64,000 nucleotides of DNA. Source: Paenarthrobacter sp. AR 02. GTDB lineage: Bacteria; Actinomycetota; Actinomycetes; Actinomycetales; Micrococcaceae. Location: contig NZ_JAJUKH010000002.1 of assembly GCF_021538675.1 (NCBI RefSeq), positions 1-64,000 on the forward strand, read 5' to 3'. Positions 42,665 to 51,072 of the stretch are shown here, in pieces; positions within the stretch are counted from its first letter, which is position 1; each line of letters begins with the position of its first letter. A model generated the notes under the pieces. That model searched no databases. It saw only the letters and a list, made by a program, of their open reading frames with translations, and was not told the DNA's origin. A program made the translations under genes and the position numbers.

Positions 42665-43945
42665 ATGGAGGACTCATACCAAGTCATTGTGGTCGGTGCC
42701 GGATTCGCAGGCGTTGCAGCAGCCAAGGAGCTTGGCCGAAAGGGCATTCGCGTCCTGCTCATCGATTCGAACAACTACCACCAGTTCCAGCCGCTCCTTT
42801 ACCAGCTGGCGACCTCGCAAATCGGAGTCTCGGCCATTGCCCGGCCCCTCCGCTCGGTCTTCCGACGCTTCAAGTCCGTCCGGGTCCTGACCGCGAAGGT
42901 GGAATCCGTGGATGCGGCAGAGCGGTCCGTCACCACAGCGGAGGGCCGAACCCTGCGCGCAGAGGTCCTGGTCATCGCCGTCGGAGCCGTCCCGAACTTC
43001 TTCAATACGCCCGGCGCGGAGGAGTTCGCGTTTCCCTTGTACTCGGTCACCGATGCCACCCGACTCGGTACGGGCCTCACCCGGTTACTGGACCAGGCCG
43101 ACAGGAGCCCCGACGGATCCGTGGACGTTGTAGTGGTGGGCGGTGGCCCTACCGGGGTAGAGACCGCCGGGGCCATGGCAGAGAACGTCAAATACGTTGT
43201 CAGCAAGTACTTTTCGCCCGGCCTTGCTGCGCGGTGCAAAGTGCATTTGGTGGACATGGTTCCGAGTGTCCTGAACATGTTCTCCACCAAATCCCAAAGC
43301 TACGCCACGGAACACCTGACCAAGATCGGTGTCCAGTTGCGCATGGGCGTCGGGGTCACTGAAGTTCGCAAGGACGGCGTGACGTTGGCTGACGGCAGCA
43401 CCGTTCCTGCACAGATTGTTGTGTGGGCCGGCGGCCTGAAAGCCGGTGACCTGATCGCCAACTCCGGGCTGACGCAGGGGAGGGGAGGGCGCATCGATGT
43501 TAATCCCGACCTGACCGCGCCCGACGTTGACGGGGTATACGTCCTGGGGGATGCCGCCAACATCACCGATTCCACCGGAGCCAAGCTGCCCCAATTGGGA
43601 TCCGTCGCCCAGCAAGCGGGCAAGTGGGCGGCCAACAACATCATCGCCGACCTGCGGGGAGGCACCCGAAAGCCGTTCAGTTACTTCGACAAGGGGTACA
43701 TGGCGATGGTTGGCAGGGGTGCTGCCGTGGCTGAGCTCGGACGCAAACGCCACCAGTTGCAGGGGCCTTTCGCTTTCCTGTCCTGGCTGCTGGTACACCT
43801 CGCCCTGCTGTCCGGACTCCAGCAGAAAGCACGTGCGTTGTTCTCCTGGCTCAACGGGTACGTCCTGCACAGCCCGGCCCAGGTTGTGGTGAGCGGACCG
43901 GTCGAGAAGGACCCGCCGGAGCAGACCCCGCCTGGGACTGCCTGA
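42665..43945 (+). CDS. ndh: Type II NADH dehydrogenase (NDH-2)
   Basis: A 426-residue FAD enzyme that feeds electrons from NADH to the quinone pool without pumping protons. The FAD motif is 'VVGAGFAGVAAAKEL', the NADH motif 'VVVGGGPTGVETAGAMAE', and 'YVLGDAANITD' is the second FAD motif. The C-terminal 'FLSWLLVHLALLSG' region is the usual membrane-association segment. TAAGTT ends 6 bases before the ATG, with no ribosome site, so the message is probably leaderless. Confidence 0.9.
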   Translation: MEDSYQVIVVGAGFAGVAAAKELGRKGIRVLLIDSNNYHQFQPLLYQLATSQIGVSAIARPLRSVFRRFKSVRVLTAKVESVDAAERSVTTAEGRTLRAEVLVIAVGAVPNFFNTPGAEEFAFPLYSVTDATRLGTGLTRLLDQADRSPDGSVDVVVVGGGPTGVETAGAMAENVKYVVSKYFSPGLAARCKVHLVDMVPSVLNMFSTKSQSYATEHLTKIGVQLRMGVGVTEVRKDGVTLADGSTVPAQIVVWAGGLKAGDLIANSGLTQGRGGRIDVNPDLTAPDVDGVYVLGDAANITDSTGAKLPQLGSVAQQAGKWAANNIIADLRGGTRKPFSYFDKGYMAMVGRGAAVAELGRKRHQLQGPFAFLSWLLVHLALLSGLQQKARALFSWLNGYVLHSPAQVVVSGPVEKDPPEQTPPGTA

Positions 43946-44011
43946 ACACCTGAGTGCACCGCTGGGCGCCGAACTGGGAAGATAGCAGGAGGACCCCAAA
44001 CAAGGAGCATC

Positions 44012-44473
44012 ATGTCACTCAAAGAACGCTTGAAAGCGGACGTCGTCGACCATATGAAGGCCGGCAACAAAGTCGCACTCACCACGGTTCGCAACGTCCT
44101 GGGCGAAATCACCACCCGCGAGAAGTCCGGCAAAACGCCGGTGGAGCTCGACGACGCCCAGGTCACCTCGCTGCTGCAGAAGGAAGCTGCCAAGCGCCGC
44201 GACACCGCCCGCATCTATACAGAGGCTGGCGAAACCGACCGTGCCGCCGCAGAGGTGGCTGAAGCGGAGATCATCGAGGCCTACCTGCCCAAGGCCCTCA
44301 CCCGCGAAGAGGTGGAAGCAATCGTGGACGAGGCTATCGCTGACCTGAAGGCGGACGGCCAGGAGCTATCCATGCGGTCCATCGGAGCCGTAATGAAGCC
44401 CGTTACCGCCAAGGTGGCAGGACGCTTCGACGGAAAAACCGTTAGCGAAATTGTGCGCGGCCGCCTGGGCTAG
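44012..44473 (+). CDS. GatB/YqeY domain protein
   Basis: A 153-residue helical protein with the complete YqeY domain: 'LKERLKADVVDHMKAGNKVALTTVRNVLGEI' at the N-terminus and 'EAEIIEAYLPKALTREEVEAIV' in the middle. The domain resembles the tRNA-binding tail of the amidotransferase GatB. The function is unproven. Ribosome site AAGGAG precedes the ATG. Confidence 0.9.
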   Translation: MSLKERLKADVVDHMKAGNKVALTTVRNVLGEITTREKSGKTPVELDDAQVTSLLQKEAAKRRDTARIYTEAGETDRAAAEVAEAEIIEAYLPKALTREEVEAIVDEAIADLKADGQELSMRSIGAVMKPVTAKVAGRFDGKTVSEIVRGRLG

Positions 44474-44488
44474 CAGCGGAAGCGAGCG

Positions 44489-45220
44489 TCAGCCCGCCCC
44501 AAGCAGCCACCGCAGAGTTTCAGCGTTCCGCACGGCGTTACCACCGCCGTCGTTGTTGAAGTAGGCGTAAACGTCCTTGCCGGCGTCACCCCACTCCCGG
44601 ATCCGGTCGGCCCACCACCGGAGGTCGTCATCGGAGTACGAGCCACCGTAGAGATGCTGGTGGTCCGGGCCGTGCAGCCGCAGATAGACGAACGGCGCAG
44701 TGGCCCGGAGAATGCAGGGGAGGTTGGCTCCGCTCATGATGCAGTACGCGGCCTCATGGCGTTCCAGCAGCGCATACACCTCGGGGTGGTCCCAGCTGTC
44801 GTGCCGGAATTCGACGGCGACGCGGATCCAGTGGGGCAGGGCGGCCAGGAAGTAGTCGAGCCGGGCGTCGTCACGGGCGAAACCGGGCGGGAGTTGGACC
44901 AGCAGCACGGCCCTCTTGTCGCCCAGTTCGTGCCAGCAGCGCTCTATCCGCTGCACCCAGACTTCCGGGCTGTACAGTTTCTTGGCGTGCGTGAGGCCTC
45001 GCGGGGCCTTGACCGACATGGCAAAACCGGGAGGCAGCCGGTTCCGCCAGCTGGCAAACGAGGTGTCGCGGGGCCAACGGTAGAAGCTGGCATTCAGTTC
45101 CACGGTGTTGAACCGCGCCACGTAGTGAGCTAAACGCTTGGCAGTCGGAAGGCCGGGCGGATAGAGAACGTTCTCCCAATGGTCATAACTCCAGCCGGAT
45201 GTACCTATGTGGATACCCAT
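44489..45220 (-). CDS. DUF72 domain protein
   Basis: A 243-residue protein of the DUF72 (YecE-like) TIM-barrel family: 'IHIGTSGWSYDHW' at the N-terminus, 'FNTVELNASFYRWP', 'FAMSVKAPRGLTHAKKL', and 'DVYAYFNNDGGGNAVRNA' near the end. The biochemical role is unknown. It converges with the YqeY gene, with only 15 bases between stops. Confidence 0.9.
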   Translation of the reverse strand: MGIHIGTSGWSYDHWENVLYPPGLPTAKRLAHYVARFNTVELNASFYRWPRDTSFASWRNRLPPGFAMSVKAPRGLTHAKKLYSPEVWVQRIERCWHELGDKRAVLLVQLPPGFARDDARLDYFLAALPHWIRVAVEFRHDSWDHPEVYALLERHEAAYCIMSGANLPCILRATAPFVYLRLHGPDHQHLYGGSYSDDDLRWWADRIREWGDAGKDVYAYFNNDGGGNAVRNAETLRWLLGAG

Positions 45221-45262
45221 GCTGGAAATGTACCCGCGTCGGATGCCTGCTAACGCGAGCCG

Positions 45263-45484
45263 CTACTGCTTCGCTGCGGTACTGGCCATGAGGGCCCGGA
45301 GGTCCTCTGCGACTTTGGCGACCTCACGTTGGCGGGCACTGCGGATCGGCTTTGATCCGTGGACTGCCGGACGCTCCGCGCGGCTGGAGTTGTGCGATTG
45401 GCGGCGAATTTGGGGGTCCCGAACGGGCTGCGCGTCAACAGCGACGGCGCCCTGGAAGGGATCGTGAAAGAGCGGGAAGTTCAT
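45263..45484 (-). CDS. Small hypothetical protein
   Basis: A 73-residue, basic, mostly hydrophilic protein ('MNFPLFHDPFQGAVAVDAQP', then an Arg/Ser/Ala-rich middle and the helix 'QREVAKVAEDLRALMAST'). ATG 45484 is preceded by AGGATCAGGGATC, a weak ribosome site. No family is recognised. It lies between couR and the DUF72 gene and may be read from the couR transcript. Confidence 0.5.
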   Translation of the reverse strand: MNFPLFHDPFQGAVAVDAQPVRDPQIRRQSHNSSRAERPAVHGSKPIRSARQREVAKVAEDLRALMASTAAKQ

Positions 45485-45573
45485 GATCCCTGATCCTGAC
45501 ACAACCACGGAACCCCCGAAATGGACAGTTGCATATCGTCCTATGTGGGCGCTGTGCAGATGTCCATGCAGGC

Positions 45574-46032
45574 CTACCCCCACAGCGCCTTCTTGAGCAG
45601 CGCCCTGAGCTGCAGGTTTTCGTCCTCGCTCAGTCCCTCAAGTTGCGTCTGTTCGCACACTTCAAGTGCCGCCCGGGCCTTGTTGTGGATCCGGCGGCCC
45701 TCGGCGGTGGAAACGATGATCTTTGCGCGTCGGTCCTGCTTACCCTGGGCCCGTTTGACCAGGCCGCGGTGTTCGAGGTCGTCAACCAGGCTGACAACCT
45801 GGCTGGGATCCAGGCTGAGGAAATCGGCCAGCTCGCGCTGGGTAGGTTCCAGTCCGCTGCAGGCGAGTGTCAGCACGGAAAACGACCGTTCCCGAAGGCC
45901 GTAGTCCGCCAGCGCCTTGTTGTTCAGGAGGGAACCGGTGGCGTGGAGCTTGGCCAGCAGCAGGCCCACATCGTTGCCGATTTTGGCGGCGGCCAGGCGC
46001 GGGGTTTCCACTTCGGTGCTTTGCGGTCCCAT
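45574..46032 (-). CDS. couR: MarR family repressor, CouR-like
   Basis: A 152-residue winged-helix regulator. The DNA-binding region is 'TQRELADFLSLDPSQVVSLVDDLEHRGLVKRAQGKQDRRAK', typical of MarR proteins. ATG 46032 has TTGGAG upstream; the frame extends slightly further without a ribosome site. It is divergent from the seven-enzyme run at 46172-52620. In Rhodococcus jostii RHA1 a MarR protein in the same position, CouR, represses the hydroxycinnamate genes and is released by p-coumaroyl-CoA. Assignment by context. Confidence 0.75.
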   Translation of the reverse strand: MGPQSTEVETPRLAAAKIGNDVGLLLAKLHATGSLLNNKALADYGLRERSFSVLTLACSGLEPTQRELADFLSLDPSQVVSLVDDLEHRGLVKRAQGKQDRRAKIIVSTAEGRRIHNKARAALEVCEQTQLEGLSEDENLQLRALLKKALWG

Positions 46033-46071
46033 GACAACTCCAATAGTAATGAAAAACAATCGTTGACTTTT

Positions 46072-46094
46072 TCAATGATCCGTATTCTCATTGA
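46072..46094. promoter_or_regulatory. Inverted repeat in the couR-couN promoter region
   Basis: TCAATGA (46072-46078) and TCATTGA (46088-46094) form a perfect 7-base inverted repeat around a 9-base spacer. It lies 40 bases upstream of couR and is the best candidate for its operator. A TTGACT at 46063-46068 may belong to the rightward promoter. Confidence 0.55.
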
Positions 46095-46171
46095 TCATGA
46101 CAAGGATCTCACGCCGCAGTGGGATCGGCCCCACCGGCTCCGGCCGGTTACTGCATGCGAAGGAGCACGCC

Positions 46172-47116
46172 ATGAGCTTGAACGGCAAGGTTGCAATCGT
46201 CACCGGGAGCGGACAGGGTCTTGGACTCGCTTACGCGAGGGAGCTCGCCCGCCAGGGAGCCGCCGTCGTGATTAATGACGTGAACCAGGAAACCGCTGCT
46301 GCCGCAGTCGCGCAGATTGAGGCTGACGGCGGCCGGGCCACCGCCGTCGTGGTCCCGGTGGGCAGCACGGATGCCGCCAAAGCGCTGGTGGCGGGCGCAG
46401 TCGATACGTTCGGGCGGTTGGACATCCTGGTCACCAACGCCGGCATCCTGCGGGACAAGAGCCTGCTGAAGATGACCGACGAGGATTTCGACCTGGTCAT
46501 CAACGTGCATCTGAAAGGCACCTTCACCTGCGTCCGTGAAGCGTTTGCATACTTCAAGGAAAACAACATCGCGGGCCGTATCATCACCATCGGATCCCCC
46601 ACGGGCCAGCGCGGCAACTTCGGACAGACCAACTACGCCGCCGCCAAGGCCGGAATCGTGGGAATGGTCCGGACCTGGGCGTTGGAGATGAAGAGGGCCG
46701 GCGTGACGGTCAATTCCGTGATCCCGGTGGCCGCCACCGCGATGACCAAGACAGTCCCGTACTTCCAGAAGGCCGTGGAAGCGGACGAGCGTGGCGAGGC
46801 CATGCCGTCCTTCTTCCGCCACGACCTCGGTTTCGGAACGGCCGACGACGTCGCCGGGCTGATTGCCTTCCTCGCCTCCGACGAAGCTGCCGGGATTACC
46901 GGCCAGGCGATCGGCGCCGGCGGTGACCGGCTGCAGGTCTGGACCCACCCGACCGCTGCCACCACCGAATACCGCGAAGGCGGCTGGAGCTACGCCGCAC
47001 TGCGGGAGAGCGCCGGCACGCTCTTCGGCCAGGAAAACCTCCAAAGCTACGGCGAGGAATTCCTGCCGTTGCCCGAGGAACTGCAGCCCGAACCGGCCAA
47101 GGCTGAGGCCCGCTGA
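46172..47116 (+). CDS. couN: SDR dehydrogenase of the hydroxycinnamate pathway, CouN-like
   Basis: A 314-residue short-chain dehydrogenase that would oxidise the 3-hydroxyacyl-CoA intermediate to a 3-ketoacyl-CoA. Cofactor motif 'TGSGQGLG' (11-18), 'NAGIL' and the catalytic S142, Y155 and K159 are intact. A C-terminal extension of about 60 residues beyond the usual SDR length ('WTHPTAATTEYREGGWSYAA') is notable. ATG 46172 follows AAGGAG; the frame extends upstream without support. It is the first gene of the operon, 2 bases before couO. Confidence 0.8.
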   Translation: MSLNGKVAIVTGSGQGLGLAYARELARQGAAVVINDVNQETAAAAVAQIEADGGRATAVVVPVGSTDAAKALVAGAVDTFGRLDILVTNAGILRDKSLLKMTDEDFDLVINVHLKGTFTCVREAFAYFKENNIAGRIITIGSPTGQRGNFGQTNYAAAKAGIVGMVRTWALEMKRAGVTVNSVIPVAATAMTKTVPYFQKAVEADERGEAMPSFFRHDLGFGTADDVAGLIAFLASDEAAGITGQAIGAGGDRLQVWTHPTAATTEYREGGWSYAALRESAGTLFGQENLQSYGEEFLPLPEELQPEPAKAEAR

Positions 47117-47118
47117 TC

Positions 47119-48009
47119 ATGGCCACCCGTTACGAACCGGGCATCGACGCCGCCGCGCTGGACGCGATCGATATGCACGTCCACCTCGAAGTGGACAGCT
47201 GCGGCCACGGCTCACTTCCTGATGCGCTCACGGAGGCCTCTGCAAAGTACTTCAAGGCCGAGGACCGGACGCCGTCGCTGGACAGGATTGCCGAGGTTTA
47301 CCGCGAACTGAACATGGCCGCCGTCGTCTTTACTGTTGACGCGCGCACCCAGCTCAAGCACGAGCCCAACAGCATCCCGGAACTCATCGAGGGCGCAGCG
47401 CGGAACAACGACGTGCTGATTCCCTTCGGCAGCGTGGACCCGCGGACGGGTGAGGACGCCATCGCCGGGGCCAAGCACCAGGCCGTTGAGCTCGGTGCCC
47501 GTGGCTTCAAGTTCCACCCGTCCTTGCAGGGCTTTGACCCGTCCAACGAGCAGTTCTACCCGCTCTGGGAAACGCTCCAGGAGTTGGGCTTGCCGTGCAT
47601 TTTCCACACGGGCCAGAACGGCATGGGCGCCGGCCTTCCCGGCGGGTTCGGGATCAAGCTGGCCTATTCCAACCCGTTGTTGCTCGATGCTGTCGCCGCC
47701 GACTTCCCGGGCCTGCAGATCATCATGGCGCACCCCTCGGTGCCGTGGCAGGACGAGGCCAACTCGATCGCGACACACAAGGCCAACGTGTTCATCGATC
47801 TGTCCGGGTGGTCCCCGAAGTATTTCCCGGAATCCCTGGTCCGGCTCTCCAACTCGGTGCTGCAGGACAAGGTGCTCTTCGGCACAGACTTCCCCCTGAT
47901 CACTCCGCAGAAGTGGCTGGGCGCCTTCGCGGACCTGCCGTTGAAGGACGAGGTCCGGCCGAAAATCCTCAAGGACAACGCTGTGCGGTTGCTCGGGCTC
48001 GGTGGTTGA
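47119..48009 (+). CDS. couO: Amidohydrolase, CouO-like 3-ketoacyl-CoA hydrolase
   Basis: A 296-residue TIM-barrel hydrolase of the ACMSD/amidohydrolase-2 family. Metal ligands are visible: H20 and H22 ('IDMHVHLE'), H163 ('FHTGQNG'), H205 ('MAHPSVPW'), and D257 ('FGTDFPL'). In the cou pathway this type of enzyme cleaves the 3-keto-CoA side chain hydrolytically, giving an aromatic acid and acetyl-CoA. That would explain why no thiolase gene is present. Function is inferred from cluster match. Confidence 0.78.
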   Translation: MATRYEPGIDAAALDAIDMHVHLEVDSCGHGSLPDALTEASAKYFKAEDRTPSLDRIAEVYRELNMAAVVFTVDARTQLKHEPNSIPELIEGAARNNDVLIPFGSVDPRTGEDAIAGAKHQAVELGARGFKFHPSLQGFDPSNEQFYPLWETLQELGLPCIFHTGQNGMGAGLPGGFGIKLAYSNPLLLDAVAADFPGLQIIMAHPSVPWQDEANSIATHKANVFIDLSGWSPKYFPESLVRLSNSVLQDKVLFGTDFPLITPQKWLGAFADLPLKDEVRPKILKDNAVRLLGLGG

Positions 48010-48010
48010 G

Positions 48011-49207
48011 ATGTCCACCACCGCATTGGAACAACGGCTCTACGCAGTGGGGGACTGGTACGATGCCGAAGCGCTCCTCGCTACTGAAGAGCGGGAGGTG
48101 TTGGCCCGGCTTCGCGGCTTCCTGGACGCCGAGGCCAAGCCGCTCCTGGCCGGGTACTGGGAGCGGGGGGAGTTCCCGCAACAATTGGCCCAACCGCTGA
48201 TCGACCTTGACCTGATGGAACCCTTCGACGCTCCAGCCCGGGGCATCTACCAGGGTTTCCGGATCTTCGAACTCGCACGGACCGATGCTTCCCTGGCCAC
48301 CTGGTACACCGCGCAGGCCGGGTTGTTCCGGACGGCGATCCGGGTGGGCGCATCCGAGGAACAACAGAAAGAGTGGATGCCCCGGGTTGTGGATTTTTCA
48401 CTCAAGGGTGTCTTCTCCCTGACCGAGCCGGAACACGGCTCGGACATTGCCGGCGGACTGGCCACCACCGCCCGGTTTGAAGAAGATTCCGACGGCGGAA
48501 CATGGGTTCTGGACGGTGCCAAACGTTGGATTGGGGGCGCCTCAACTGCGGATGTGCTGTGTGTGTTCGCCCGGGATGTCGCCGATGGACAGGTCAAGGC
48601 CTTTCTCGTGGACCGAACCGCCGCCGGCGTCAGCCTGGAGAAGATCACGGGCAAGACGTCCCTGCGGATGATGCAGAATGCGCACATTACCCTGGACGGT
48701 GTCCGCGTCCCGGAAGCCATGCGCCTTCACAACGTGAACTCCTTCAAGGATGTGGCGGCGATGCTGCGCGCCATGCGCTCGGACGTTGCCTGGATCGCTA
48801 CCGGAATACAGGCCGGGGCGTTCGAAGCCGCACTGGCGTACGTCAAGGAACGCCAACAGTTCGGCCGGTCGCTCGGTTCCTTCCAACTGGTGCAGGAAAA
48901 GCTGGCCCGGATGCTTGGCAACCTCACTGCATCCCTCTCACTCGTGGTGCGGCTGACCGAACAGCAGAGCGCAGGGATCGTGCGGGACCAGGACTCGGCG
49001 CTCGCCAAAATGCAGACCAGCCTTCTGATGCGCGAAACCGTCGCCCTGGCCCGCGAAGTGGTGGGCGGCAACGGCATTACGCTCGCCGCCGACGTCGCGC
49101 GTTTCCACGCCGACGCAGAAGCTGTCTATTCGTACGAGGGCACCCACGAAATCAACGCCCTCATCATCGGCCGCGCCCTCACGGGCGAGAGTGCCTTCAC
49201 CCGCTGA
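48011..49207 (+). CDS. couH: Acyl-CoA dehydrogenase, CouH-like
   Basis: A 398-residue FAD-dependent acyl-CoA dehydrogenase. 'FSLTEPEHGSDIAGGLATTA' is the substrate/FAD region, 'RQQFGRSLGSFQLVQEKLARM' is typical, and 'YSYEGTHEINALIIGRALTG' carries the likely catalytic glutamate. It would desaturate the CoA ester of a dihydro-hydroxycinnamate, so that saturated and unsaturated substrates enter one route. ATG 48011 follows the couO stop directly; GTG 48002 is also in frame. Confidence 0.82.
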   Translation: MSTTALEQRLYAVGDWYDAEALLATEEREVLARLRGFLDAEAKPLLAGYWERGEFPQQLAQPLIDLDLMEPFDAPARGIYQGFRIFELARTDASLATWYTAQAGLFRTAIRVGASEEQQKEWMPRVVDFSLKGVFSLTEPEHGSDIAGGLATTARFEEDSDGGTWVLDGAKRWIGGASTADVLCVFARDVADGQVKAFLVDRTAAGVSLEKITGKTSLRMMQNAHITLDGVRVPEAMRLHNVNSFKDVAAMLRAMRSDVAWIATGIQAGAFEAALAYVKERQQFGRSLGSFQLVQEKLARMLGNLTASLSLVVRLTEQQSAGIVRDQDSALAKMQTSLLMRETVALAREVVGGNGITLAADVARFHADAEAVYSYEGTHEINALIIGRALTGESAFTR

Positions 49208-49238
49208 ATCTCTTCAAACAACAACACAGGAGGCAAAG

Positions 49239-49694
49239 ATGCCCAATCTCGTCGTCGATTTCGACACCCTGCTCACCATGTCCGGCAAGGACCTTGGCAC
49301 CACTGATTACCGGGAAATCACCCAGCAGCAGATCAACCTCTTCGCGGACGCCACGGACGACCAGCAATGGATCCACACCGACCCCGAGCGCGCCAAGGAC
49401 GGCCCCTTCGGTGCCCCGATCGCGCATGGTTTCCTCACGCTTTCCCTGATCATCCCGTTCTGGGGAGAGCTGTTCGACGTGGACGGGGTCACCACCAAGG
49501 TCAACTACGGCCTGGACAAAGTCCGCTTCACCTCACCGGTCAAGGTGGGCTCCAAAGTCCGCATGAACGGCACCATCGCCGAAGTCAGTGAAGTCAAGGG
49601 CGGCGCCCAGATCAAGGTCAACGCCACCATCGAAATCGAAGGCCAGGAACGCCCCGCCGTCGTAGCTGAATTCCTCGCACGCTTCTACAAATAA
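49239..49694 (+). CDS. couM: MaoC-like hydratase, CouM-like
   Basis: A 151-residue hot-dog fold hydratase. 'ATDDQQWIHTDPERAKDGPFGAPIAHGFLTLSLI' carries the catalytic Asp/His pair of (R)-hydratase 2-type enzymes. It would add water to the enoyl-CoA to make the 3-hydroxyacyl-CoA that CouN oxidises. ATG 49239 is set by a perfect AGGAGG 5 bases upstream; the open frame starts earlier inside couH. Confidence 0.82.
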   Translation: MPNLVVDFDTLLTMSGKDLGTTDYREITQQQINLFADATDDQQWIHTDPERAKDGPFGAPIAHGFLTLSLIIPFWGELFDVDGVTTKVNYGLDKVRFTSPVKVGSKVRMNGTIAEVSEVKGGAQIKVNATIEIEGQERPAVVAEFLARFYK

Positions 49695-49735
49695 ACCTTC
49701 CACCAGCAATATCCCTCCTCTCCCAAGGAACAGCC

Positions 49736-51061
49736 ATGTCAGGACACACTGCGCTCGCAACATCGAGCACGGCCGCTAAGCGCAAAGAAGCACGCACGGT
49801 CATCTTGTCCAGCTATCTGGGCAGCACCATCGAGTTCTACGACTTCCTGCTGTACGCAACAGCCGCGGCCGTTGCCTTCCCCAAAGTCTTCTTTGCCGGT
49901 ACGGACGAATGGGTTGGCGTGGTCGCCGCCTACGCCACCTTCGCGGCCGGCTACGTCGCCCGGCCTTTGGGCGGCATCATCTTCGGCCACTTCGGTGACC
50001 GGATCGGCCGAAAAGGGATGCTCATCGTCTCGATGGCCATGATGGGCATTGCCTCCACGCTAATCGGGCTGATCCCGGGAGCGAACGTCATCGGTCCTTG
50101 GGGTGCCGTACTCCTTGTGGTCCTGCGCGTCTGCCAGGGCATCGCCGTCGGGGGTGAATGGGGCGGCGCCGCACTGATGGCGCTGGAACACTCGGACCCC
50201 AAGCGGCGGGGGTTCGCGGCATCGTTCGTCAACGCTGGTGCGCCGACGGGTGCCGTGCTGGGAACAGTGGTCATGGGCATCTTCTCCGCCCTTCCGCAGG
50301 ATGCTTTCCTTGCGTGGGGGTGGCGCGTGCCGTTCCTGCTGTCCTTCGTGCTCCTGATTGTCGGTATGTTCGTGCGGCTCCGGGTCTCCGAAAGCCCCAT
50401 CTTCGCTGAAGCGGTGGCCAAGGAAAGCGCACAAGGAACCAAGCGCAAGATCCCGCTGCTGGAAGTGCTGCGGCGTCCGAAGGCCCTGATCATGATCATG
50501 TTCGCCGGTGCCGCCGGGTTCGGACTGCAGGTAGTGCTGCCCACATTCTCCGTCACCTACGCGGTCTCCAAGGGCGCACCCCAGCAGGGCGTGCTCTATG
50601 CCTTCGCGGGAGCCTCGGCCATTTCCATTCTGTTCGTCCTCCTGGGCGGAAGATTGTCCGACCGTTTCGGACGGCGTCCAGTGATGGTCACAGGGTTGGC
50701 TTTGTTCATCCTGTACCTGTTCCCCATGTTCGGGATGCTCAGCTCGGGCAACATCGCCATGATCTTCCTGGCCTTCACCGTTGCCCTAATCCTGCATTCC
50801 TCCCTTTACGGGCCGCTGGCCGCGTTCGTGTCCGAGCAGTTCGGCACCACCAGCCGCTACACCGGTGCCGCGGTGGGCTACCAGTTGGCCACCCTGATCG
50901 GTGCCGGCTTCACCCCGGGCATCGTGGCTGGCCTCTACAAGGACGCGGGGCAGAGCATCGTCCCCGTGGTGGTGTTCCTTTCGGCAATGTCATTGGTGTC
51001 GATTGTCTTCATCCTGCTCACGCGGGAGTCTAAGAACAACGACCTTTCATCGGTCAGTTAG
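49736..51061 (+). CDS. couT: MFS transporter, metabolite:H+ symporter (MHS) family, CouT-like
   Basis: A 441-residue transporter with 12 helices. 'SSYLGSTIEFYDFLLYATAAAVAFPKVFF' in helix 1 and 'GHFGDRIGRKGMLI' in loop 2-3 mark the MHS group, which includes aromatic acid and shikimate importers. 'GGRLSDRFGRRPVM' is the second-half copy of the loop motif. Context makes a hydroxycinnamate importer likely. Confidence 0.82.
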   Translation: MSGHTALATSSTAAKRKEARTVILSSYLGSTIEFYDFLLYATAAAVAFPKVFFAGTDEWVGVVAAYATFAAGYVARPLGGIIFGHFGDRIGRKGMLIVSMAMMGIASTLIGLIPGANVIGPWGAVLLVVLRVCQGIAVGGEWGGAALMALEHSDPKRRGFAASFVNAGAPTGAVLGTVVMGIFSALPQDAFLAWGWRVPFLLSFVLLIVGMFVRLRVSESPIFAEAVAKESAQGTKRKIPLLEVLRRPKALIMIMFAGAAGFGLQVVLPTFSVTYAVSKGAPQQGVLYAFAGASAISILFVLLGGRLSDRFGRRPVMVTGLALFILYLFPMFGMLSSGNIAMIFLAFTVALILHSSLYGPLAAFVSEQFGTTSRYTGAAVGYQLATLIGAGFTPGIVAGLYKDAGQSIVPVVVFLSAMSLVSIVFILLTRESKNNDLSSVS

Positions 51062-51072
51062 GAGTACGGACC

